A stretch of DNA of 64,000 bases from Arctopsyche grandis (lineage: Eukaryota > Arthropoda > Insecta > Trichoptera > Hydropsychidae): assembly GCF_051622035.1 (NCBI RefSeq), contig NC_135355.1, positions 9,424,501 to 9,488,500 on the forward strand, read 5' to 3'. The notes below the pieces were generated by a model. That model made no database searches. It worked only from the letters and a program-made list of their open reading frames with translations, and had not been told where the DNA came from. The number at the start of each line of letters is the position of its first letter. Position 1 is the stretch's first letter. The translations under genes were made by a program, and so were the position numbers. Below are positions 54,934 through 64,000 of the stretch, one piece after another.

Positions 54934-55043
54934 GCCTTACTTGCATACATACGTGAGCAACGAGTAGGATACAATGGGACTAGGTGACATATGTGATGTA
55001 GTGTTTGAGAAATATTTCTAAAGATACATATATTAATGCCAAT

Positions 55044-55605
55044 ATCATCATCATCATCATCTACAGCCATTCTCTATCTACTACTGAATGAAGGCCTCTC
55101 CAACACGCTTCCACTCGTCTCTGTGTTGCGCAACTCTCATCCATATCAACCCACCCATATACTTACATAATTTCGTCTATCCATCTTCCCTGAAGTCTTC
55201 CTTTTAGCCTTTTGCATTCTGTCGGGTACCAATCTAGTACTTCTTTTGTACCTTTCGTCCATTCTCCTAGCAGCGTGCCCCAGCGCATTGCCATTTCAAT
55301 CTCTTTACTCTAGCCACTATATCCACTACCCTTGTCATACTTCTCTCCCACTTATTCCAGTCCCTGTCTTTCCTCGTGATGCCGAGCATACAGCGTTCTA
55401 TACTTCTTTGAGTGCATTGGACTTTGTTTGGCATCTTGGCGTTCAATGTCCAAGTTTCACATCCATACGTCATCACTGGCAAAACACATTGATCGAAGGT
55501 CTTTTTCTTCAGACAAAGTGGAATTTTTAATTTAAAAACCGTATTCACTCCATCCTAATTTTATACGCCTCTTTATTTATTTTGTCTTTATTACCAGACA
55601 TGTAA
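55044..55605 (-). pseudogene. 3' fragment of an RTE-like LINE
   Basis: The minus strand encodes the C-terminal region of the element at 49.6 kb with changes and frameshifts: LPVMTYGCETWTLNAKM, RSIERCMLGITRKDR and VARVKRLKWQ in the 55548-55267 frame, then decayed sequence to GGCTGTAG and a GATGATGATGATGAT tail at 55044. The upstream boundary near 55605 corresponds to DMSG in the intact copy, about residue 800. 5'-truncated, inactive. Confidence 0.9.
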
Positions 55606-56214
55606 TACTTGTCAAGTCTCTGTGGTATTGATTTTTAAAAATTAAAATAAAATGTATGTTATTTGTCTTAAATATAAATAATTATTGACTAAAATATCAA
55701 TATACGAGGTATAAATAACTAATCGAAAAATAGTAAATATTAATAAAAGAAAATAAACTATAAAAATAAAAATCCAGATTCAATTTTAAGAGTTGGTTAT
55801 CAAAAATAAATAAATCCAAAAAGAAAACATTCAACAGTACCATTGCAGTGCTGTAATTTTATCAAATAACATTTTGGGCTTAAAATAAAATATTATGAAT
55901 CGTCAACTAAACTGTATCGTATTGAAGTACATACATACATACATATGTACTTACATATATTCATTTCATAACATAATATTATAAATTAATGAAACCTGTT
56001 AGTTCAAAATGGAGTAGAAGCGATAAGATATACCTAGTATGTATCAAATTACTAATGGAATTATATAATCTTTATGATTCAGGAAATGTTGGTAGAATGA
56101 ATTATATATTGTATGTAACTCAAATAATTCCAAATCTTACGTCGTACATTAAATATATGTATGTATGTACGTCAAATAGTCGAGAAAACTTGTGAATTTT
56201 AGGTTCCCGTAATA

Positions 56215-57150
56215 CTTTGTTTGTTTCGTCGATTACACAAAAGCTTTCGACTGTGTCAATTGGAACTAAAGGAAGGTCTTAGAAGAGATGGGTGTCTCAA
56301 AACAACTAATAACACTTATTCATAATTTATATATATATGTACATAATACGGCAACAGTAAGAATAGATAAGTTTCTTTCGGGAAAAGTCCAAAAAGGCGT
56401 CCGATAAGGATGCATACTGTCTCCTGATCTTTTAAAAATCGTTGAGCGATAATTTTACAAACTTCATTTGACATAAGATTCGCAGATGACAAAACGTTAA
56501 TGGCCAGCAATGAGGATGAAATGGCTGAACTACGTACTTCGTAGAATAGATATACAGAGTAGATATCTGGGTCTACAGATAATCAAAAATCCTATTCATT
56601 GACAGATTTGAGACTCATAAAGTCCAACGTTCTAAAAGACTATGAAAAATTTGACGACTTTATCTAACTATGTATGTATGTAATCCGCTAATCCCTAATC
56701 CGGTAATCTGTTGTTCCCCATTGCATTATATGGAGTCAAGACGTGGACGCTGAAAAAGAGAGAAGGAGACATTATAGATGCGTTCGAAAGTGGTGCTGGA
56801 GACGGATGCTGCGCATACCATGGGCAGCAAGATGCACGAATATATCCATCGTCAAAGTGCTGGCAGTCTCAGAGAGACACAATATGTAGGAAAAGAGTTA
56901 TTTCATACTTTCGCCATAAGGCAGGAAGAATGTGGAGAATCTGGAGAGCCTGATAGTTATCGGAACGGTGGGGGGAAGGTGAACGAGAGGATGGTCTCCT
57001 AAGAGATGGTCTGACCAAATCAAGGAACTGGCGGGATCTACCTTTAACTTGGCACAGAACCGGGAAGAGTATAGGCGGATCTTCAATCGTATCCAAGATG
57101 ACACCAATAACCACGACACTCAGCATTGAGCAAGCGAGAAAAAACGAAGA
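56215..57150 (+). pseudogene. Decayed non-LTR retrotransposon, same lineage as 4.7-6.1 kb
   Basis: Plus-strand pieces: VDYTKAFDCVNW (near 56230), EEMGVSKQLITLIHNLY, QKGVR then a stop and GCILSPDLL (near 56400), LRFADD (near 56478; the D pair is intact here), then YGVKTWTLKKREGDIIDAFE (56729 on), GGRRTRGW and LAQNREEYRRIF near 57055. A large part between 56540 and 56700 is lost or scrambled, and stops are frequent. It ends near a GAAGAAGAAC run (about 57146). No endonuclease region. Confidence 0.8.
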
Positions 57151-57379
57151 AGAACTGCAGATCAATGCTTGACAATATTATTAGTAAACAATAATATTAT
57201 AAATATAAAATGTACAATTTCAAGAAGTATTGCAAGTTCTACTACACATAGGTACATCATACATCGTCTGTGGATCGGTATGAGTTTGAATTGGTTATAA
57301 AATAAATCGAATAATGTAATGTAATAAGTACGACATATATGTATATTTATATACACATGTATATTGAAAATTTATCATT

Positions 57380-57910
57380 AAATAAATCCCATAAAACGAC
57401 GAATCGATCCAATACCGCACGTCCGATTGACAATCTATAGTCGATCGACACCCGAGATGGATCACGAGAATCGATCGCAATATCAGAATCGCTCGATAAT
57501 TCGTACGTGTCGACTTTTGCGACAATATGCACGGGTACTTTTGTATTATATATACTCCTATTTATACGCTCATATGTACACATGTATGGAATAAAAGTGT
57601 TTCGTATTTTGTCGAAGCACGTACACCGACAAAGTGCAGGCCGTAGGAAATGGCGTCACGTACGTGGCAAGACATTGGACACGGACACGACGAAAATTGT
57701 CCTCGTTGTACACTCGTTCCAGGCCCATCATCGTACGGGCCCTCGGTTGGATATCACTGTCATTATCGACGATACAGTACTTAGCTTGCATGACAATCGA
57801 CGTATTAGCGCCGAACCGGTCAAATCCGCGCGGACGTGACGATCGTTTTCATCTCGCGCAATTTGCCCACTTGAACATGTTCATGAGCATGCACGCACGT
57901 TTTCCTTACA
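57380..57910. promoter_or_regulatory. GC-richer island
   Basis: Contains repeated TCGATCG-type motifs (ATAGTCGATCGACACC, GAATCGATCGCAATATC) and CACGTACGTGGC. Overlapping ORFs (94 and 110 codons plus, 73-78 minus) have no recognisable domains. Possibly regulatory. Confidence 0.25.
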
Positions 57911-59740
57911 TTTTTTAAAAGAGGAGCATCTCTTCAATAATTCACTTCCACGGATGACTGTCGAAAATCGAATAGGAAACCCAATATTCAAGTCTTGATA
58001 CTTTGTGTTTGCCCTTGACTTTCTAATTATTCACTATCCAAATGAAAATTATTTTTATAAATTAATGATATTATTGTTAACTATATTATAATAAATGACG
58101 TGGAATCTTCAGGCTTTATTTTAATACAAAAAATAATTCTCTGCCATGTGTAAGATTTCAATACGCGTGAATTTAATTTTTCCAATTTAAACATGACACA
58201 GGAATGCATTGATGTAATACATGCTTTAAAGTTCGTGTTCAAAATGTAAAGCAATAAATAAATTTAAAAAAAAAAACATATATGTATGTATATAAAAAAG
58301 CACATTGTAGCACTTAGATGTGCATCCTAATTTCTCTTGCTCACGACCTGACGGTTACTCTTCAACAAAAAGATGTTTTTGACAAACGGATCTAATGACC
58401 TTTAATCCCATTTCTATACGATATATTAATTAAGAAGACGTGAAACATTCGGCCAAAGCATACTTTAAGAAAAAGTACTCAGCACGTAAATATACACAAG
58501 TACCTACATATGTATAGGTATGTATTGTGTAACTAAGCACACGATCGATTTTTATTTAAAACATGTATGTGTATACAATTGCGTTGCGTGAGTTTATAAC
58601 GGGTGTGGATGAAATACTTTTAATGTAATTACCGACGAGATAATGTTTTCGATTTCCCAATAGCTTTGACACTAGTTAGCACTTATAACACATTTATAGC
58701 ACAATGGCCTAAGGCTGTGAAAGTGTCGCTTGGTTGTGTGAGAATATCACGTATCTTTGTTTTTTATCGTATAATACAATATATTATGTATAATATGTAC
58801 ATATATTGAAAATACGTGTTTGTTTATATATTTTTCGCTAATTCAATAACATCCGTATTATCAGTATTATCAGTTTATAAATCGAACAGAAGCATACAAT
58901 TTCATAAATTAATACACCAAGGAATTAAAAGAACTATCTATGTACATTTTATATTCATTGTTTATAAAATGTTCATGCACAAGATTATATATGTATGTAT
59001 GTACATATGTACATTCATTGATTGGTTAATTAAAAATGTTAAAACGTATCAATTTTTCCTCACCATACAAAATATATTTTAAAATACGAGCATGAATATT
59101 TGGTATATTTAATAATTAATTAAAATTAGATATGTATATACATACATATGTTTGCATTTATAATATTAAATTGCCTTATTCAGAATATATTGTAAGTGAC
59201 ATCTTCTGAAATTTTTTAAAAGCTTTCATTTCAATTCAATACTTGTAGTTTTTGTCATAGATAAATACAATTGCTTAAGCTTTTTGTCAATAGATGTCAA
59301 TGTATTATTATTTTTATTATAGTATTAATATATTATTATTTTTAATAAATATCCTATTATACATATAATTGATTCACCCAATAAAATGTTTATTAAAATT
59401 CGTAATATGTATATCTGAATATTTTATAAAAAAAAAATAAATAATAAAAAAAAAATCTCATACTAGTTTTTGTTTATACCAAGAGATGTCGTAAGTAACA
59501 CCAATCGAACAATTTCATGATATTATTATATTAGACATACATATATACAAATTTTATTTCAAATAAAATAATACAAAGCAATTTCATAAGAAACATCATA
59601 CCAGATTTTAATATTAAAAAAATATTTTTTAAACCAGATATAAAAGAAGCTATACATACATATACATATGTATATGTATGTGCATACAAAGTACAATTAT
59701 TACGACTCCGACTCCGCTTGAAATGTTCCGACTCCGATTC
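57911..59740. other. AT-rich intergenic DNA, no supported gene
   Basis: Microsatellites of the TATG/TACA type and AT-rich ORFs only. Confidence 0.35.
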
Positions 59741-59751
59741 CACAGCCCTGG
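59700..59751 (-). mobile_element. End of a GGAGTCGG-type hAT-like MITE
   Basis: The minus strand reads CAGGGCTGTGGAATCGGAGT, then repeated GGAGTCGGAGTCG. CAGGGCTGTGGAGTCGG is a common insect MITE end. The other end was not found. The hairpin at 16910-16940 (GTGGAGTCGGAT) may be a remnant of the same group. Confidence 0.4.
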
Positions 59752-59759
59752 TACATACA

Positions 59760-60150
59760 TATGTACGTTTTCATTTTGACATAAGGCCGGTGGACTTCTG
59801 CGTGTGTGTTCCCAAATTTGCGAACGAGTGTTCGAGTCTATCGCATTACGGGATATATCCGAGAATGATTTATCGGGTCGGGAGCAAATGACACGTGAAA
59901 TCGCCGCGAATGGGCATGAGTTATGAGTGATCCGGCCCTGTATAATTTGATACATGAAACTGCCGATGCCTAATGACCGTACGGCCCTGGCGTTTGAACC
60001 TGACAGCGCAATATCGCCGTGACTTATTGCAAATACAATAAGCGCATGCACACACACGCACACTTGTGTTTTTCCCTTTTTACGGTGAAAATTGGTAGAT
60101 ACGGACGGACGAAGGGACCACTCACAGAGTGACATATGTAGTAACCGAAC
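59760..60150. promoter_or_regulatory. GC-richer island
   Basis: Contains GATATATCCGAGAATG, TTATCGGGTCGGGAGC, GAAATCGCCGCGAATGG and CGTACGGCCCTGGCG. A 161-codon minus ORF (59650-60135) spans it but has no domain or signal and runs into a TACA microsatellite, so it is not called. Confidence 0.3.
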
Positions 60151-60497
60151 AGCTGAGGAAAACAGGAGGAAAATACAGGCTTCCTTTTGCGTTTATCTCA
60201 TTTATTATACCTACTTAGCTCTGAAGAGACTCAACATATCGTTCATGTAACTTGTGAAACCAAAATAACATTTTTCAGTGATTATTAACCTCCATTTTAT
60301 ATCGCTTTATTTAAAAAAGATTTGTATATATATACATATGTACATACTACATATGTACATATGTGGATTTGTAATACATAGTTCTAGAAGCTATTATTAA
60401 GAACAATTTTTATTAATGATAATGAACATAATATTTTTTTTGAACTATTCATATCTACAAGGACAGGGATAAGAAACCGGCGGTTTTAGGTCCTGTG

Positions 60498-61117
60498 TAG
60501 GGATTGCCATTTACCGTCAAATTTCAATTCAAATAAAATTTTATAAATGATTTTTCCTACTACCGTATACTGGTATTTACCGGTAAATGAAAAAACCGTG
60601 GACTATATGTAGATTATTATACATTCATACATATGTAGATATAGTTGTATAAGGTTCCTTTTCCTAAAGATGTTAACCTACATATGTAGATTGAATCAAA
60701 AATAATTAAAAACAAATCTCAGGTGAAAAATAATATATAAAGGCATTAAAGTAAATTTGTAATAGTAAATAAATTATAATTTTTTTTATTTTTATCCAAC
60801 CATTATTTATTTAAAGTTTAAAACCATTTGAAAGTTTTTATCATAATTGAAACAACCGTCTGATGGCATTTATTACGATCTGGTTAGTCTGTGTTGCCAG
60901 CGAATTTATCAATTTGAAATTGCCACATTTAATACTGAAAATAAACAAATTTCAGACTACCTAATCGAAAATACGCCATTTGCATCGATTTTTAATGTAA
61001 ATTATGCAAGAATATGCCTGTATATGTATGTATGTATGTACTTAATTCGCGATAAAATACTTTCCGATAATTACCGATGGCGAAATTTTCACAATTTACA
61101 ATCAATTGCAACCCCTA
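60498..61117 (+). mobile_element. TAGGG-end hAT-like MITE, copy 2 (complete)
   Basis: Ends TAGGGATTGCCATTTACCG and inverted TAGGGGTTGCAATTGATTG. The 8-bp flanks GTCCTGTG (60490-60497) and TTCCTGTG (61118-61125) match at seven of eight positions, which fits a hAT-type duplication. Internal ACTGGTATTTACCGGTAAAT palindromes and the AAATTTCGCC region (inverted) are shared with the other copies. 620 bp, no transposase. Confidence 0.85.
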
Positions 61118-61125
61118 TTCCTGTG

Positions 61126-62330
61126 TGACCTTTAACTTTAACATTAACAAATATAATAATTTTCATATCATTGTTTTTATTAATTTTCATAAGAAAAATA
61201 AATATAGCGTTCCAACATGAAACGGTTCCCCATTATTATAAAAGGATAATGAAAATATTGCTTTTTTATGTCATAATGAACCTAACCCAATTTTTTACTC
61301 GGATTTTCATTTTTAAATGCAAAAATAAAATGTTTGTGTAGTTCAAAAATATTTAAAAAAAATTTCATCGCTTTATCAAATTTATTTATTTTTCCAAATA
61401 CATATCAATATGTAATAGCTTTGTTTGTGATTCATTTTCTTTGTAGCTTTTACTCATACGGGGGAAATTTTTGGATAAACACATTTACATATTTCAGATT
61501 GTTTCTTATCTACACATCTATTCATTTTAATTTATATTTTTCCAAAATGTTAATTAATCTTAAAAATATGATATTTACTAAGTAGGAAGCATACTTTACA
61601 CAAATAAACGTTTTTAAAAAATGAATGAATGAGCTGAATGAGGTTGATCTATTTGGTATTTCCCTACATCAATTCAGGTCTAACATCAAGAGAATCTTGA
61701 CCGATTGATTCATTTCTTCTCCTATTCTATTTTTCCAATATTTTTATACTTTAGTTTAGTAATGTAATGTGCTATTTAATCATATTATAGCTTTCATTCT
61801 TTTCCTTTTCATTTGTTTATTTTTTATTTACCTTTTTCATTTGTTTTATATTTGTAAATTTCAATTTCTTCCTATATTCTATTTTATAACCTTTTCCAAA
61901 TATTTTAATACTATAGTTTTATTAAGCAATGTTCTACATATTTTGTCATGCCTTTATTCTTTACTTTTTTATTTGTTTTCCTTATATTTATCTTTTTCAT
62001 TTTTGTAAAAATCGATTATTGGACTCGGATGTTACATATATTATTTATTTACTATTTGTTTTTTTATACATATCTATGTACATCCTGTCTGTTGATTTTT
62101 CAATTAAATAAAATAAAAAATAAAATAAATAAAAATAAACTATGTATTTGTAAGTAAGTGTATAGGCAAAATTGTTTCCAATTGCTGAAAATTGTAAACC
62201 ATATAATACATAGATTTTATGGTAATTTCATAACTATAGTCTAAACAATCGATTATTGTAGTTCGTATACCCATTTATTAATTGTACATATATTTCAAAG
62301 GAATAATGTATTAAATAAAGTCGTTGTGAA
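61126..62330. other. AT-rich intergenic DNA
   Basis: T-rich stretches giving Phe/Leu/Tyr-rich ORFs (61334-62157). No supported gene. Confidence 0.35.
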
Positions 62331-62780
62331 AACATAGACCGCGCCCCATTGAATGTTCGTTTCTTCAATTTAACAATTCATTGTCTACATCTTCCCGCTT
62401 TTCTGAAGCACTATTCTCCCTTGTATAATATAATATAAATAAATAAAATACTCTCATAGTAAGTAAGGTATCCCGTTTCTCACATTCGAGTACACATTTG
62501 AATACACGTTGAGCAATTCGTTCGAATCACAATGGCCGGTTTATCGACACCGTACCGCCCTTCAACAAAATCGACATATTGACGACGGGGTGTCCGAATT
62601 AATTAATTACGTACAATGCGGTATTATTGTGTGACTTTCGGGCAGGCCTGTTTGATGGGCAGGTCCGGTGCAACCTCCGTGAGAAAGCAACCGACAATTA
62701 GAGCAACCAAAACTGTAATTTTCTCAAAACGCCACGAGCTAGCGTTTTACACGGGGACCGCCTATCGACACTCTCAAATA
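62330..62780. promoter_or_regulatory. GC-richer island
   Basis: Contains GGCCGGTTTATCGACACCG, CCGAATTAATTAATTACG (a paired homeodomain-type core), GACTTTCGGGCAGGCC and AAAACGCCACGAGC. A 77-codon ORF (62616-62849) ends in TACA repeats and is not credible. Confidence 0.3.
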
Positions 62781-63059
62781 TATTCTTTTATGTGGCATAT
62801 TCGTATATACATACATACATACATACATATAGTATGTTGTTTCTTTTGATGTCAAAAATAGCTGCAGATGGAATTAATTTAAATCGATTTGAATGCGTTG
62901 TGTTAACGTCTGAATGAATATTATTCACCGGTTTGCCATAGATTTATTTTTTTGATGATTTTTCAAGTGAACAAAATGCAAGTTTCACATACTTTACATC
63001 ATTTCGCGACTCTATAGATTGTAATTTTACTATTTTTATATAAATACCATCTATCATAT

Positions 63060-63300
63060 CACATTGCATGTACATATGCAGTGGTGTGACCCCAATTTTG
63101 GAACAACGGGTTTTATTTTGAAAATATATATGTATGTATACTTTTTTTTTATTAAAGATCATTAAATTTTCAAGATTTGTATAATTTTGAACATAAATTA
63201 TATGAATTTTTAGATTAAATAACGGTTTCCGGAAACTTTTGATTTTTAACAACGGGTTTCCAGAAACCCATGGAAACCATTAGGGTGACACCACTGTACA
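63060..63300. repeat. Inverted-repeat element with GGTGACACCACTG end
   Basis: CAGTGGTGTGACCCC (63080 on) and inverted CAGTGGTGTCACCC (ending 63295) form terminal repeats of a hAT type. Internal GGTTTCCGGAAAC and GGGTTTCCAGAAACCC palindromes. About 216 bp. No clear 8-bp duplication: TACATATG at 63072-63079 versus TACATATG at 63296-63303 match, but both are part of TACATATG microsatellite sequence. Confidence 0.55.
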
Positions 63301-63678
63301 TATGTATGTACAGTTCCGGTAATTGAAATCCCATCATTTTCAATGGTTCAATGTTTTCGTTTTTTTTTAAATACACGTTGCTGTACACGAGTTTTTTTGG
63401 TTTTATTATTTGATTTAAACTATTATATAAAATGTATATACATATATAAAAGTATCTTCAAAAAGATTCTCATCAACAGATTTAAAATTTCAATTCTTCG
63501 CTAAAATTAATATGAGTACATGCATATGTACATATACATAGGAACTAATACAGAACATCAAAACATTAAAATTGGCATTGTTATAGTTTGATCTAGTTAT
63601 AAAATATATAATTGAACAGTCATACAATAGTTAAATGATTTAACTGGCCTATCGTTTAAAGATTTATAATAACATGAA

Positions 63679-64000
63679 TAGCGATTGCAATTACAGTATA
63701 CATGCATACCGGTTTACCGGTAAATCGTCAAAATTTCACCATCGATAAATACCGATAAATTTTAAAATTCACCGGTATTTACCGTAAACTATTTTATCGC
63801 GAATTAATTACATATACAGGCATATTATTGCATAATATTACATGAAAATCGATACAAATGGCGTATTGTAGAATAGGTTGTCTGGATTTTTTTTATTATT
63901 TTTATTATTAAAAGTGGCAATTTCAAATTGATAAATTCACTGGAAACACAAACTAAACAAATCGTAATAAATACGATCAAACGGTAGGTTCAATTATGAT
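63679..64000 (-). mobile_element. TAGGG-end hAT-like MITE, copy 3, cut by window end
   Basis: Inverted relative to copy 2. Begins TAGCGATTGCAATTACAG, then ACCGGTTTACCGGTAAATCG, the GTATTTACCG region, TTTTATCGCGAATTAA, AAATGGCGTATT and, near the end, TTCACTGGAAACACAAACTA. It continues beyond the window. Confidence 0.8.

Noticed and set aside
59650..60135. 161-codon minus-strand ORF
   Set aside because: Its C-terminus is a His/Met/Tyr translation of TACA repeats and the rest lies in a GC-richer island where chance ORFs are longer. No domain seen.

Overview
The window looks like an AT-rich insect intergenic region, sparse in genes and full of transposon relics. The reasons are insect-type mobile elements (RTE-like and jockey/CR1-like LINEs, Tc1, pogo, hAT, a TTAA-target MITE, a tRNA-headed SINE), very common TATG/TACA microsatellites, long (TA)n tracts and spliceosomal introns. 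I cannot name the species or order. There is no sign of bacterial gene organisation, CRISPR, rRNA or an LTR retroelement.

Only one host gene is well supported. It lies at 3374-4396 on the minus strand and has a TATA box, an initiator-like site, a signal-peptide exon, a 722-bp intron, a second short exon and a poly(A) signal. It encodes a 52-residue secreted peptide of unknown function. Its coding part is split into pieces too small to stand out as ORFs.

Layout: 1-3.4 kb AT-rich DNA with two GC-richer islands; 3.4-4.4 kb the secreted-peptide gene; 4.7-6.1 kb a decayed LINE; 6.1-9.4 kb near-featureless; 9.4-16.1 kb a foldback element, tandem repeat, LINE relic, hAT-like element and pogo/Tigger derivative; 16-22 kb AT-rich with hairpins; 22.8-23.7 kb nested SINEs; 23.8-24.7 kb a GC-rich island and a hairpin cluster; 25.1-26.6 kb a LINE tail; 27.6-28.7 kb a tandem repeat split by a TTAA MITE; 30-31 kb a MITE carrying a hAT relic; 32.3-32.9 kb a repeat with a long TA tail; 33.8-39.4 kb GC islands, a palindromic MITE and a SINE; 39.7-40.4 kb and 43.5-45.05 kb two hAT elements with perfect 8-bp duplications; 47.9-53.4 kb one TA microsatellite that received both a Tc1 element and a full-length RTE-like LINE; 53.7-57.2 kb a SINE and two LINE fragments; 57.4-64 kb GC islands and two more copies of the TAGGG-end MITE.

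The RTE-like LINE is the only mobile element with an uninterrupted protein. The Tc1 transposase has its three catalytic acids but one in-frame stop and an 84-bp intron. About eighteen GC-richer islands lie between the repeats and may be distal regulatory elements. Five copies of one 9-mer (CGAAAGCTC, either strand) fall in or close to them.
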